DNA of 50,134 nt from an uncultured Oscillibacter sp. (GCA_910579435.1 CAJTVF010000015.1:1-50134); one strand, 5' to 3'. Positions 24,985 through 34,741 are shown, counted from the stretch's first letter. Notes: generated by a model from the sequence alone, not told the origin. Made by a program: numbers and translations.

Positions 24985-26376
24985 ATGGCTTTTCACTCCG
25001 CGCCGTTCCTGTTCTTCTTCTTTCCGGCGGTCTGGCTGCTCAGCCTGCTGGCGTCGGGCAGGGGGAGAATTTATCTGCTCATCGCCGTCAGTCTGGCTTT
25101 CTACGCCTGCGGGCAGTGGCAGGGGCTTCCCTGTCTCCTGCTGTCCGCTGCCGTAAGCTGGGCCGCCGGTTTTTTCATGCCCCGGGTTCGGGCCCGGAAG
25201 GCGCTGCTGGCCGTGGTTCTGGCCTTCCATCTTCTGCTGCTGGGGGTCTTCAAGTATCTGGATTTTTTCACCGGTTCGCTGAACAGCCTGCTGGGCACGG
25301 AGCTTCCCGCCGCTGGGCTGCTGCTGCCCCTGGGGGTCTCTTTTTTCACCTTCAAATCCATGTCCTACGCCGTCGACGTTTACCGGGACGGGAACGCCCG
25401 GGCCCGCCGCTTCAGCCATGTGCTGCTCTATATCTCCTTCTTCCCCCAGGCGGTCTCCGGCCCCATCTCCCGCTTCGGCCAGTTTGCCAAGGGGCTGGAG
25501 AGCCCCCGGGTCACCCCCCGGCAGGCCGCCGGAGGCCTCCGGCGCTTCACTGTGGGCTTTGCCAAGAAGGTCCTGATCTCGGAGCTGGCCGCCACGGTGG
25601 TCAACTCCACCTTCGCCCTGGGAGACGGCCTGGATTTTCGCATGGCCTGGCTGGGAGCCATTGCCTACACCCTGCAAATCTACTTCGACTTCTCCGGCTA
25701 CAGCGACATGGCCATCGGCCTGGGAACGCTGTTCGGCTTTGAGACCCCGGAAAACTTCGACTACCCCTATATCTCCGCCTCCATCACCGAGTTCTGGCGG
25801 CGGTGGCACCTGTCCCTCTCCCTCTGGTTCCGGGACTACCTGTACATCCCCCTGGGGGGAGGACGGCGGGGCACGGCCCGGAAATGCCTCAACAAGGCCG
25901 TGGTCTTCCTGCTGTGCGGCCTGTGGCACGGGGCCAGCTGGACTTTCGTTCTCTGGGGCGCGTGGCACGGGCTCCTCTCCGCCGTCGAAAGCGCCCTGCC
26001 CATGAAAAAGCTCCAGGAAAAGCCCCTGGGCCGCTGCGCGGGGCATGTCTACACCCTGCTGGCGGTGTGCGTGGGCTTCGTGGTCTTCCGGGCGGCGAGC
26101 CTCGCCGAGGCCATGACGGTCCTCCGGGCCATGTTTACCGGCTTCACCCTCTCTCCCGCCTCCACCCTGGCCCTGGAGCGGATCAGCCCGGCGGTGTGGT
26201 GCGCCCTGGGGGCGGGGATCGTGGGCAGCCTGCCTGTGGGGCCGTGGCTGAAGCGGCGGCTGGACGGCGGCTGGCTGGAGTTTTCCTCCTTCGCCGGGGC
26301 GGCGGCCCTCTTCGTTATCTGCCTCCTGGCTGCGGCGGGCAGCAGCTTCCAGCCCTTCATTTACGCCCAGTTCTAA
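24985..26376 (+). CDS. MBOAT family O-acyltransferase (AlgI/DltB/PatA-like)
   Basis: A membrane-bound O-acyltransferase of 463 residues that moves acetyl groups across the membrane for O-acetylation of a wall or capsule polymer. About ten membrane helices are visible, with the family parts PLGVSFFTFKSMSYAVDVY, FFPQAVSGPISRF, FDFSGYSDMAIGLG and the catalytic His in CGLWHGASWTFVLWG. The partner that completes acetyl transfer in the periplasmic-side space is the AlgX-like gene at 26892, 515 nt downstream behind a repeat insertion. The polymer acetylated is unknown. Confidence 0.93.
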   Translation: MAFHSAPFLFFFFPAVWLLSLLASGRGRIYLLIAVSLAFYACGQWQGLPCLLLSAAVSWAAGFFMPRVRARKALLAVVLAFHLLLLGVFKYLDFFTGSLNSLLGTELPAAGLLLPLGVSFFTFKSMSYAVDVYRDGNARARRFSHVLLYISFFPQAVSGPISRFGQFAKGLESPRVTPRQAAGGLRRFTVGFAKKVLISELAATVVNSTFALGDGLDFRMAWLGAIAYTLQIYFDFSGYSDMAIGLGTLFGFETPENFDYPYISASITEFWRRWHLSLSLWFRDYLYIPLGGGRRGTARKCLNKAVVFLLCGLWHGASWTFVLWGAWHGLLSAVESALPMKKLQEKPLGRCAGHVYTLLAVCVGFVVFRAASLAEAMTVLRAMFTGFTLSPASTLALERISPAVWCALGAGIVGSLPVGPWLKRRLDGGWLEFSSFAGAAALFVICLLAAAGSSFQPFIYAQF

Positions 26377-26497
26377 GCCCGCGCTTCCTCTTGCGGATCC
26401 AGGCTCCTCCTTGTTTTGACAAACTTTAAAAAAATTTTCTCCATTGTAAAACCTGCCGGGCCCTTTCCGGCACTTTATATATACATAGAGGGGGATT

Positions 26498-26823
26498 AGG
26501 CCTTGTTTGAAAAAAGTCTAAACGCCCAAAACGGCGGATCTTTTTCCGCCGCTCTGCGTTAAGGAAGCACTGATTTAATCCCCGCACACATCTTTACGCC
26601 TTAAATTTCCGCTGATCTGCGTCAGAAAATCTTGAAATCCGCCAGGATTTCTGCGATTTTCTTCCTTGCCAGCGAAAATTTCTGGCGCAAATCTGCACAC
26701 GTTGATTAAATCAGTGCTTCCTTAAATTTTCTTGCCGGGCGTCAGCCCGCCCGCGAAAATTTGCCTTGATTGGCGAAAAAATCTCTCACCGTTGGGCGTT
26801 CCGTCAATTTTCAAACAAGGCCT
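26498..26823. repeat. MITE-like element, outer
   Basis: Perfect 16-bp terminal inverted repeats (AGGCCTTGTTTGAAAA at 26498-26513, its complement at 26808-26823), with a second pair of arms just inside (AACGCCCAA / TTGGGCGTT). No open reading frame is credible. It lies between the AlgI- and AlgX-like genes, and a second repeat has landed within it. Confidence 0.75.
26559..26725. repeat. MITE-like element, inner (nested)
   Basis: Perfect 21-bp terminal inverted repeats: TTAAGGAAGCACTGATT at 26559 with four more matching bases, and the complement ending 26725. The interior has further short inverted repeats (GCCAGGATTTCTG / TTTCTGGCG region). A related terminus with two changes is at 50080-50100. 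Confidence 0.78.
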
Positions 26824-26891
26824 ATACCCACTCTGCCGGGTCCCCGGATTACACGGGAGCGCCCGGTATCCACCCGTAAAGAGGCGTTGCT

Positions 26892-28238
26892 ATGAAAAAA
26901 ACCTTCACTTACTCCGCCTTCACAGCCCTGCTTCTCCTGCTGTGCCTGCTTCCCTCCCTGGGAATGCTGCTGCCCGCGCAGGAGGGGGAGGCCGGAGGCA
27001 ACCAGGCCCTTTCCAGGGCTCCCGCCCTCCGGGACGCGGAGGGGCGCTGGAATCCCAGTTACCTGTCCCAAATGCAGGACTACGCCGGAGACAACTTCTA
27101 TCTCCGCCAGGAGATGATCACCGCCTGGTCCGCTCTGAACGCCCAGGTCCTCCGCAGCTCCATTACCGAGGACGTGCTGCTGGGCACGGACGGCTGGCTC
27201 TACTTCGCCGACACCCTGCCGGACTACGCGGGACTGGCCCCCATGTCGGACCGGGAGCTGTTTTCCGCCGCCCGGAACCTCAGCCTGATGGCGGAGTACT
27301 GTGAGAGCCAGGGGGCGCGGTTCCTGTTCACTGTGGCTCCCAACAAAAACTCCCTCTACCCGGAGCACATGCCGGGCCTCACCGCCTCCTGTGAGCCCCA
27401 CGACGCGGAGCGCCTGGAGGCGAAGCTGGCGCGTTGGGGGCTGAACGCGAACTATCTGGACCTCTTCTCCCTCTTTCGGGGGCAGGAGGAGACGCTGTAT
27501 TTCAAGACCGATTCCCACTGGAACGGCAAGGGCGCGGCCCTGGCCGCCGACGAGATCAACCGGGCATTGGGGCGGTCCTCCGGCTACTTCGACAGTCCCT
27601 TCGTTCCGGAGGAGAGCCACAAGGGCGACCTCTACGACATGCTCTATCCCGCAGGCGGCGGCCTGGAGGAGGACCAGGTTTACGGCGGGGAGCTGAGCTT
27701 CGAGTACGACGCCCCCATCCGCTCGGCGGAAAACCTGACCATCATGACCCACGGCGGCGGGGAGGGCTCTTTGCTGATGTTCCGGGATTCCTTCGGGAAT
27801 AATCTCTATCCCTACCTGGCGGACAGCTTTGACGCGGCGCTGTTCTCCCGGTCCATGCCTTACCGGCTGGATTTGGCAGCTCAGCGGGAGGCGGATTATG
27901 TGGTCGCGGAGCTGGTAGAGCGGAATCTGCGCTACCTCATCCAAAACGTCCCCGTGATGCCCGCCCCGGTTCGGGAGGTCCCTGACGGCTTCCGTTCCTT
28001 TGGCAGCGGCGTCCATTTCCGGCAGACCCCCTCGGATACCCTGGCCGGTTACGCGCTGACCACCGGGCCTCTGATTCCGGAGGACCTGCTCCTCCCGGAC
28101 GCGGCTTCGGATTCTCCGATGCTGGTCCTGACATCGGACAGCCGTTATTATGAGGCGTTTTTCCTGGAAAACGGCCAGATTGGCCTGTATTTGCCGGAAG
28201 ATGTTCAGCCTCTGGGACTCGCTTACAGGCCGGCCTGA
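26892..28238 (+). CDS. AlgX/DltD-like SGNH O-acetylation protein (DHHW type)
   Basis: A 448-residue secreted or membrane-anchored SGNH-fold protein expected to pass acetyl groups from the MBOAT protein to the polymer. Signal peptide or anchor at about residues 5-27. The AlgX-like signatures are VLLGTDGWLYFADTLPDY, the Asp-His motif KTDSHWNGKGAALAADEI and catalytic serine in LMFRDSFGNNLYPYLADSF. The start follows AAAGAGG. Pairing of an MBOAT gene with such a gene is a standard two-part O-acetylation system. Confidence 0.88.
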   Translation: MKKTFTYSAFTALLLLLCLLPSLGMLLPAQEGEAGGNQALSRAPALRDAEGRWNPSYLSQMQDYAGDNFYLRQEMITAWSALNAQVLRSSITEDVLLGTDGWLYFADTLPDYAGLAPMSDRELFSAARNLSLMAEYCESQGARFLFTVAPNKNSLYPEHMPGLTASCEPHDAERLEAKLARWGLNANYLDLFSLFRGQEETLYFKTDSHWNGKGAALAADEINRALGRSSGYFDSPFVPEESHKGDLYDMLYPAGGGLEEDQVYGGELSFEYDAPIRSAENLTIMTHGGGEGSLLMFRDSFGNNLYPYLADSFDAALFSRSMPYRLDLAAQREADYVVAELVERNLRYLIQNVPVMPAPVREVPDGFRSFGSGVHFRQTPSDTLAGYALTTGPLIPEDLLLPDAASDSPMLVLTSDSRYYEAFFLENGQIGLYLPEDVQPLGLAYRPA

Positions 28239-28284
28239 GTGTGTGAATACGATCATGTTTGATTGAGAATAAAGGAGAGAACGT

Positions 28285-29775
28285 ATGAGAAAGAACAGTT
28301 GGATTGCGTTTCTGCTGGCCCTGGTGGTGCTGGCCTCCACGGTGCCCGCCTGCGCCGTCGCGGCGGAGAGCACCGGCGCAGAAACCTACAGCGAGGACGA
28401 TTACGGCGGGCTGGCCCCGGACCCGGTAAGGCCCCCCAGAGAGCCCGGCCGTCCCGCCGGGGAAGGGGATAACGGCGGCATCGCCCCCACTCCCAGCCAG
28501 ACGCCCAGCACCTCCGGCAGCCCCGCCGGGGAGGGGGATAACGGCGGCATCGCGCCGGACCAGACGGCGGTTTCCAAGCGGAAAAACATTCCCACCGGCA
28601 TGGCTGCGGCGGGGGTTTCCCTGGCCGCCGACGACCACATCGCCTACGCCCAGGGCAGCGCCGGCCTGTTTCCCTCCTTCAACCCCACCCGGCAGGTCAC
28701 CCGGGCCGAGGCGGCCCAGATGCTCTACCGCCTTCTGCCCGCGGAGACCCCGGCCTCCGGTGGGGCCTACGCCGACGTGCCGGCGGAGGCATGGTACGCT
28801 AAGGCCGTAACCACCCTGGCGGGCCTGGGCGTGCTGGAGGCGCAGGACGGCATGCTGGACACCGACCAGCCCGTCACCCGGGGGGAGTTTACCCGGTACA
28901 TCGCCTGCTTCTTCCCCCTGCGGAGCGACGGCGAGCTGTTCCCCGACGTGGCGGAGAGCGACCCCAACGCCCCCTTTATCCGCTCCGCCCAGGCCTATGG
29001 CTGGGCCCAGGGCGGCAGCGACGGGCTCTTCCACCCCGACGAGATCATCAACCGGGCGGCGGCAGTGGTGCTGCTGAACCGCTGCCTGGGCCGGACGGCG
29101 GACCGGACGTACATTGACCAGAACCACCCCGCCTTTTACGTGGACGTGGCCCCCTCCAGCTGGTACTATTATGACGTGATGGAAGCGGCTGTCCCCCACC
29201 AGCACACGGCTTCCGGCGATGGGGAGCGCTGGACCTCCCACACCGCCCGGACGGCGGCGCCCAAGGACGGCGTCCAGATGGCGGACGGCTGGCTGTACTG
29301 CTACGACAGCGCCCGGGGCGACGTGGTCCGGGAAACCACGGTGGGCACCCACTATTTCAACATCAGCGGCCGCTTCACTACCGGGAACAACGAGCTGGAC
29401 TCCTGGCTCCACAAGATTGTCCTGGCCCGCACCGACGACTCCCAGACCCAGGAGCAGAAGCTCCGGGCCCTCTTCCTCTACACCCGGGACTCCTTCACCT
29501 ACCTGCGCCGCCCGCCCTATGAAATGGGCGTGTACGACTACATGGAGACCGACGCCCTGCGCATTCTGGAGACGGGCTACGGCAACTGCTACTGCTACGC
29601 CGCCCTCTTCTGGTATCTCTCCCGCTGGATTGGCTATGACGCCACCATTTACAACGGCACCGTGGGCGTCCGCCGGTCCCCCCACAGCTGGGTGGAGATT
29701 AACCTGGACGGCAGGAACTACATCTTCGACACCGAGCTGGAAATGGCCTACCGCCGGAAAAAGAGGTTTAAATAA
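28285..29775 (+). CDS. S-layer-homology protein with transglutaminase-like domain
   Basis: A secreted protein of 496 residues. Signal peptide (residues 1-30, ending VPACAVAAE), then a low-complexity part with two copies of PAGEGDNGGIAP. Two or three SLH modules follow (about residues 110-290; FNPTRQVTRAEAAQMLYRLL, VTRGEFTRYIACFFPLR, FHPDEIINRAAAVVLLNR), which attach to wall polymer. The C-terminal transglutaminase-like fold has Cys in GYGNCYCYAALFWYL, His in SPHSWVEINL and Asp in YIFDTELE. It may crosslink or cut surface proteins. It lies 46 nt after the AlgX-like gene, with AAAGGAGAG before the ATG. Confidence 0.9.
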   Translation: MRKNSWIAFLLALVVLASTVPACAVAAESTGAETYSEDDYGGLAPDPVRPPREPGRPAGEGDNGGIAPTPSQTPSTSGSPAGEGDNGGIAPDQTAVSKRKNIPTGMAAAGVSLAADDHIAYAQGSAGLFPSFNPTRQVTRAEAAQMLYRLLPAETPASGGAYADVPAEAWYAKAVTTLAGLGVLEAQDGMLDTDQPVTRGEFTRYIACFFPLRSDGELFPDVAESDPNAPFIRSAQAYGWAQGGSDGLFHPDEIINRAAAVVLLNRCLGRTADRTYIDQNHPAFYVDVAPSSWYYYDVMEAAVPHQHTASGDGERWTSHTARTAAPKDGVQMADGWLYCYDSARGDVVRETTVGTHYFNISGRFTTGNNELDSWLHKIVLARTDDSQTQEQKLRALFLYTRDSFTYLRRPPYEMGVYDYMETDALRILETGYGNCYCYAALFWYLSRWIGYDATIYNGTVGVRRSPHSWVEINLDGRNYIFDTELEMAYRRKKRFK

Positions 29776-29956
29776 ATATTTTGTGAGTGCCCGCAAAACC
29801 TTGTGAAACAGCGCATTACCCCGCATTTTTTGACAAAGAGAACCCCCAATTACTACGAATTTACTACCAAGGAATGAGTTTTGATACGACAAAACGCGGG
29901 GAAATGCGGACTTACGGTTTAGAGCCACCCCCTGAAAATCACATATTGCCTGACTG

Positions 29957-29993
29957 AAAAGCCGCTTATTCTCAAAAGGATAAGCGGCTTTTT
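29957..29993 (+). terminator. Terminator before parA
   Basis: AAAAGCCGCTTAT and ATAAGCGGCTTTTT make a strong stem with T-run. A second hairpin without a T-run (TAGCCGCCTG / CAGGCGGCTA) follows at 30007-30034, just before the parA ribosome site. Confidence 0.85.
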
Positions 29994-30062
29994 CTATGCC
30001 CGTACATAGCCGCCTGTTTCGCCGCAGGCGGCTAAATCTATGGAAAAGGAGGGAACCCCAAA

Positions 30063-30884
30063 ATGGCGAAACCCAAGGTAATCAGTGTGGCGAACCAAAA
30101 AGGGGGTGTAGGTAAAAGCACCAGCGTCTACAACCTGGGGGCCGGTCTTGCTATGGATGGCAAAAAGGTCTTAATGCTGGACGTAGACCCCCAGGCTGAT
30201 CTTACTAAGATGCTGGGCCAGCGCAAGCCCCACGACCTGCCCCTGACCCTCGCCAACGCTATGAGCGATGTGGTGGCCGGGACAATGCCCCGCGACCACC
30301 CGGAGATCATGCACCACCATGAGGGCTTTGACTTCGTGCCGGGGAACCGCAGCCTGTCCGCCGTGGAGGTCAGTCTGGTGAACGTGATGAGCCGGGAAAC
30401 GGTACTCCGGCAGTATGTGGACAGCGTAAAGCGGGACTATGACTATGTTCTGCTGGATTGCCGCCCCTCGCTGGGTATGCTGGTCATCAACGCCCTGTCC
30501 GCGTCGGACTATGTTCTTATCCCTGTCCAGGCGGACTATCTGGCGGCGGAGGACATGACGGAGCTGGTGGGCACGGTGCGGAGCATCCAGCGGCAAATCA
30601 ACCCCAAGCTGAAAATCGGCGGCGTGTTCCTGACGATGGCGAATGAAACCAACTTCCGTAAGGATATTGTCGCCACCGTCAAGGCGAACTTTGGGAAACA
30701 CCTGCCCGTGATGGACGCGGTAATCCCGGCCACGGTGCGTCTGGCGGAGATCAGCACGGCGGACAAGAGCATTTTTCAGCATGAACCCAGGGGGCGGGCG
30801 GCGGATGCCTACCGCAGTCTGACAAAGGAGGTGTTGAAGATTGGCGAGAAACAGCGCAGCCGGACTTCTGACCTCGGTAGATAG
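30063..30884 (+). CDS. parA: ParA family partition ATPase
   Basis: A 273-residue Walker-type ATPase that positions plasmid- or ICE-like DNA. The deviant Walker A motif is ANQKGGVGKSTS (residues 11-22), with DVDPQADLT and the switch region LLDCRPSLGML downstream. AAAAGGAGGG precedes the ATG. The next gene starts 44 nt before its end. Chromosomal Soj is unlikely, since the following surface-protein genes are ICE-type. Confidence 0.92.
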   Translation: MAKPKVISVANQKGGVGKSTSVYNLGAGLAMDGKKVLMLDVDPQADLTKMLGQRKPHDLPLTLANAMSDVVAGTMPRDHPEIMHHHEGFDFVPGNRSLSAVEVSLVNVMSRETVLRQYVDSVKRDYDYVLLDCRPSLGMLVINALSASDYVLIPVQADYLAAEDMTELVGTVRSIQRQINPKLKIGGVFLTMANETNFRKDIVATVKANFGKHLPVMDAVIPATVRLAEISTADKSIFQHEPRGRAADAYRSLTKEVLKIGEKQRSRTSDLGR

Positions 30885-31800
30885 TATGTTCACCACCCAG
30901 GAGGAACGGGACAACGCCCAGCGCAGCTATATGACTGACCTCCCTGCCGCTGAAATCAGCGACTTCCCCAACCATCCGTTCAAGGTGCGGATGGACGAGG
31001 AAATGGAGAAGTTGGCGGAGAGCGTCAAAGAGCGGGGCGTCCTCTCTCCGGTTCTGGTGCGGCCCATGCCGGACGGCGGCTATCAGATGGTGGCGGGCCA
31101 CCGGCGCAAGCGGGCGGCGGAACTGGCGGAACTGCCCACAGTGCCCTGTATCGTCCGGGAACTGACCGATGATGAAGCCATCATCGTCATGGTGGACAGC
31201 AACCTCCAGCGGGAACAGGTTTTGCCCTCGGAAAAAGCGTTTGCCTATAAAATGAAACTGGACGCTATGAAACGGCAACAGGGAACCCGCACCGATTTAA
31301 CTTCTGCAACACCGTTGCAGAAGTTCGGAGGTAAGACCTCGCGGGAACTTTTAGCGGAGCAATCTGGCGAAAGCCATGAGCAAATCCGAAAATATATCCG
31401 CCTGACCAGCCTTATTCCCGAAATCCTTGACATGGTGGACAATTCTGTGCTGAAAGAAAAGGACAAGTTACAGATGGCCCTCCGTCCCGCCGTGGAACTG
31501 TCCTATTTGACCGAAATCGAGCAAAAAGACTTGTTGGAAACCATGTCCGTGGAGGATTGCACCCCCTCCCACGCCCAGGCCATCAAAATGCGTGACTTCT
31601 CCGAAAAGGGCAAGCTGAACGCAGACGTGATCCTCTCCATCATGCAGGAGGAAAAGCCGAATCAGGTGGAGCAATTCAAAATGCCGAAAGACCGCATCAG
31701 CAAGTTTTTCAAGCCGGGGACGCCCGCGCAGACAATCGAGGACACCATCGTGAAGGCTTTGGAGATGTACCGCAAGCGGGAAAGGGCGAGGGAACGATGA
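30841..31800 (+). CDS. parB: ParB family DNA-binding partition protein
   Basis: A 319-residue ParB/Spo0J-like protein. The ParB nuclease-like domain shows NHPFKVRMDEEMEKLAESV, the CTP-binding-type VAGHRRKRAAEL and DSNLQREQVLPSEKA. The helix-turn-helix follows (LAEQSGESHEQIRKYIRL). A TTG start at 30841 is chosen because AAAGGAGG lies 9 nt before it; it overlaps parA by 44 nt, giving tight coupling. No parS-like palindrome was recognised. Confidence 0.9.
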   Translation: MARNSAAGLLTSVDSMFTTQEERDNAQRSYMTDLPAAEISDFPNHPFKVRMDEEMEKLAESVKERGVLSPVLVRPMPDGGYQMVAGHRRKRAAELAELPTVPCIVRELTDDEAIIVMVDSNLQREQVLPSEKAFAYKMKLDAMKRQQGTRTDLTSATPLQKFGGKTSRELLAEQSGESHEQIRKYIRLTSLIPEILDMVDNSVLKEKDKLQMALRPAVELSYLTEIEQKDLLETMSVEDCTPSHAQAIKMRDFSEKGKLNADVILSIMQEEKPNQVEQFKMPKDRISKFFKPGTPAQTIEDTIVKALEMYRKRERARER

Positions 31801-32004
31801 TGAATGTCACGCCTGGGGGAAAGTCTGCCCGTTTGCGGCCCTGGCACCTCCCACGCCCTCCCCCTCTCACACTCTCCCCCTCAAAACCTGCTGTACCTGC
31901 TGAAAAGAAAGACCCTGCCAACCCTTTTTTCAGCCGGTAAACAGCCCCGTGAACGGCACGGGGATTTTTTACGCCCAAAATCAGAAATATGGAGGTATTT
32001 TTCA

Positions 32005-32949
32005 ATGAAGCGGAAAACCATCACCTATGCGGCCCGGCTGCTGTGCATTCTGGCTCTCTCCATGAGCCTGACCACCGCCGCCTTTGCCGCCGACCCGCCT
32101 GAACCCGCCCAACCGTCCCCCTGCTACCCCACCGCCGTCACCCGGAGCGAGGACGGGGGCGAGATCAGGAAGATGTACGACCTGGGGCCGGAGGACGACC
32201 CCGCTGGCATCCCCCGTTCCGACTTTGAGCAGGAAGGCTACCACTACACCCTTACCGATCTGCTGAAACAGGAACTTCCCGCCAACGAGAGCCGCCAGCA
32301 CACGGAAACAGTGTCCGTACCCAGCCAGAGCAAGGACATGGGCGCGGTGCTGGCCCTTCTCCCGCAGACAAAGGAGTTCATCACCGAGGATGGCCTGTCC
32401 GGGGTGCTGACCCTGAAACTGGACACGGTGAACGTGGAGGTGGCTGGGTATGGCAGCTCCACCAAGAGCCTGACCGCCACCCGCACCTATCCCGGCCTTG
32501 CCGACCAGGACACGCAGTATATCCCTAAGTCCATCCAGGACAACGGCCACTCCCTGACCCTCCAGACCGTCAACTGGCAGACCGAGGGGGACGGCCACTT
32601 CACTGCCGTGGCGTCCTACTCCGGCTCCGCCACCAGCAGCTACGTCAAGGGCTACACCGTCACCGCCGACTATGCGGGCGCGGTGAGCCGTATCAACCTG
32701 AATAAAATCCGCTATGTGGCGATCTTCGAGGGCACGGCCCTGGAACCCATCGCCACGGAGGAACCCGGCGACACTTCCGACCCCAGCCTGACCGACCCCG
32801 CAGACCCCACCGCTCCCGTTGAACCGACCGACCCCACCGGGCAGGACGCCCCCACCGCCGAAAAGAACAATGTATTGCCCGTTGTGGCCGTTGTCGTGGT
32901 GGTGCTGCTGGGCGGCGGAGCGTTCTACTTCATCAAACGCAGGAGGTAA
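32005..32949 (+). CDS. Secreted surface protein with C-terminal membrane anchor
   Basis: A 314-residue ICE-type surface protein with a signal peptide (to AAFAADPPE), no recognised catalytic domain, a proline/threonine/aspartate-rich stalk (residues about 255-290) and a C-terminal hydrophobic segment ending KRRR. No LPXTG-type motif is seen before the anchor (EKNNVLPVV), so sortase attachment is doubtful. GGAGGT precedes the ATG. The sortase gene begins 6 nt later, so the two are coupled. Confidence 0.8.
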   Translation: MKRKTITYAARLLCILALSMSLTTAAFAADPPEPAQPSPCYPTAVTRSEDGGEIRKMYDLGPEDDPAGIPRSDFEQEGYHYTLTDLLKQELPANESRQHTETVSVPSQSKDMGAVLALLPQTKEFITEDGLSGVLTLKLDTVNVEVAGYGSSTKSLTATRTYPGLADQDTQYIPKSIQDNGHSLTLQTVNWQTEGDGHFTAVASYSGSATSSYVKGYTVTADYAGAVSRINLNKIRYVAIFEGTALEPIATEEPGDTSDPSLTDPADPTAPVEPTDPTGQDAPTAEKNNVLPVVAVVVVVLLGGGAFYFIKRRR

Positions 32950-32955
32950 TGGAAC

Positions 32956-33777
32956 ATGAAGAAACTGACCACTCTTTTTTCCCTGCTGTGCCTGACGTTG
33001 GCCCTGACCGTCCCCGCCAGCGCCCTGGAATATAACATCGACGGCCCCGGCGACCCGGAGTACGGCACGTCCACCTCCGTCGAGCCGGTGGTTACGGCTG
33101 ACCGGGGCGAGATGCTCAACGTGGACGTGAGCAAGAACGCGGCCCTGATCCCGCCCACCTTCGGCTCTCCCAGCGCCTACACCCTGAACACCGGCACCCC
33201 GCTGACCCCCAATCTGGCCCCCGGCTATATGATGGGCGAGGGTGCCATTATCAACGGCAGCGCCGGGATCACCGTGGCCCCGCCTGACTTTGGCAGCATC
33301 ACCTTTGGCGGCACGTCTACCGGGGGCACCACGACCACTCCCGGTACGTCCACCCCATCCACCGGCTATACGGAGGTCACGTCCGACCTCTATTACAGCG
33401 GCGGCTACCTCGCCACCCTGAAAATCCCCAGCCTGAACGTGAACGTCAAGGTCTACGAGGGCACCACCAGCACCATCCTGGCAAAAGGGGCGGGCCACTT
33501 TGAGGACACCAGCATTTGGGACGGAAACTGCGCCATCGCCGGTCACAACAGGGGTACGAATGGTATCTTTGGAAGTATCCACAACCTGAATGTGGGCGAC
33601 ACCATCACCCTGACCACCAAGCTGGGCACCCGCACCTACTCCGTCACCAGCGTGAACAAGATCAGCGAAACGGACAACTCCCTGCTGGCCCCCACTGCCG
33701 AGAACTGTGTCACGCTGTTTACCTGCGTCCGTAATCAGAGCGCCTACCGCTGGGCTGTCCGGGCCGTGGAGGTCTGA
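32956..33777 (+). CDS. Sortase
   Basis: A secreted cysteine transpeptidase of 273 residues. It has an N-terminal signal peptide (ending VPASALEYN), a long Gly/Thr/Pro linker (near residues 110-135) and a C-terminal sortase fold with catalytic His in AIAGHNRGTNGIFGSI, Cys in LFTCVRN and Arg in WAVRAVEV. A signal peptide rather than a membrane anchor plus the long linker is typical of ICE-borne clostridial sortases. Substrate is unknown; the co-encoded surface proteins are candidates. Confidence 0.88.
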   Translation: MKKLTTLFSLLCLTLALTVPASALEYNIDGPGDPEYGTSTSVEPVVTADRGEMLNVDVSKNAALIPPTFGSPSAYTLNTGTPLTPNLAPGYMMGEGAIINGSAGITVAPPDFGSITFGGTSTGGTTTTPGTSTPSTGYTEVTSDLYYSGGYLATLKIPSLNVNVKVYEGTTSTILAKGAGHFEDTSIWDGNCAIAGHNRGTNGIFGSIHNLNVGDTITLTTKLGTRTYSVTSVNKISETDNSLLAPTAENCVTLFTCVRNQSAYRWAVRAVEV

Positions 33778-33890
33778 CGCAGAGGTTTTAACCTGCTGAA
33801 AGAAGATTTGCACTTTGGACTGTTTTCTCCTTTTGTGGTACTGTTGGGGCAAGCAAAGCCCCTAACATATTGCAAAGGAGATCATTCATA

Positions 33891-34664
33891 ATGAAAAACA
33901 GTCTGAACCGCATTTTTGCCGGAATTGCCTGCGCCGCCCTGATCGCCGGTCTGACCGTCCCGGCCAGCGCCGCAGAAACCCCACCCGCAGACGTTATCCG
34001 GGTGGGTAGCTACAAGGGCAGTACGCTGGAGGTCGGGGAGCGCAGCGGCCTGATGATCGGCCCCAGCGGAACGGAGTACACCGTTACCTCCAGCGACCCG
34101 GACACGGTAGCGGTGGAACAGGTGCTTGCCTTTTGGGTGGCGGTTGCCAAGGCCGAGGGGAACGCAGAGATCACCGTTTCCAACAGCGCCGGTGAGGTAG
34201 GAACGCTGACGCTCACCGTTGGCTCCGGCACTCCCGCCGCTCCAACAGTTCCCGCCAACACCAGCCGCACGGAAAAAGAGGATGTGCGGCAAGAGCTGGT
34301 GCGGCTTATCAACCAAACCCGCAGGGCCAACGGCGTGGCGGAGCTGCCCGTGAGCGATGCCCTGATGGATGCCGCCCAGGTCTGTTCCGACCGGCGCTAT
34401 ACCTGGCACCACACCCCGGAGGAATGTCAGGCCGTCGCCGCTGCTGGCTATCCCTACGGTTTCGGGGACAACCTCACCGTGTTTACCGGCACGGACAACG
34501 CCGCCCAACACGCCGTTGAGAACTGGATCAACTCTCCCGGACACTTCCAGACCATGATCGACCCGGACTGTGACTGCATCGGCGTAGGCGTCACCCAGCA
34601 TGACGGCGTGACCTACTGTTATCTGTTCCTCGGAAAACCCAACACCGTCAACTTCTACGCATAG
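33891..34664 (+). CDS. CAP/SCP-domain secreted protein
   Basis: A 257-residue secreted protein with signal peptide (ending VPASAAE), an Ig-like beta domain (about residues 45-110; YTVTSSDPDTVAVEQV) and a C-terminal CAP domain (LVRLINQTRRANGVAELPVS, then CSDRRYTWHHTPEECQ and NSPGHFQTMIDPDCDCIGVG). CAP proteins have diverse roles; the function here is unknown. AAAGGAG precedes the ATG, and it has its own terminator. Confidence 0.87.
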   Translation: MKNSLNRIFAGIACAALIAGLTVPASAAETPPADVIRVGSYKGSTLEVGERSGLMIGPSGTEYTVTSSDPDTVAVEQVLAFWVAVAKAEGNAEITVSNSAGEVGTLTLTVGSGTPAAPTVPANTSRTEKEDVRQELVRLINQTRRANGVAELPVSDALMDAAQVCSDRRYTWHHTPEECQAVAAAGYPYGFGDNLTVFTGTDNAAQHAVENWINSPGHFQTMIDPDCDCIGVGVTQHDGVTYCYLFLGKPNTVNFYA

Positions 34665-34678
34665 TCGAATATCACCCC

Positions 34679-34715
34679 GAAAGGTCTTTCAGCGGTACGC
34701 TGGAGGGCCTTTTTC
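34679..34715 (+). terminator. Terminator after the CAP gene
   Basis: Stem built from AAAGGTCTTTCAGCG and CGCTGGAGGGCCTTTTT with a GTAC-type loop, imperfect in the middle, ending in TTTTT. Confidence 0.65.
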
Positions 34716-34741
34716 TATGTCAAAAAGGAGAATGACAAGCT

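Noticed and set aside
28430..28560. Short CRISPR-like repeats
   Set aside because: They are two copies of a coding repeat (PAGEGDNGGIAP) in the SLH-transglutaminase protein, not spaced repeats with unique spacers.
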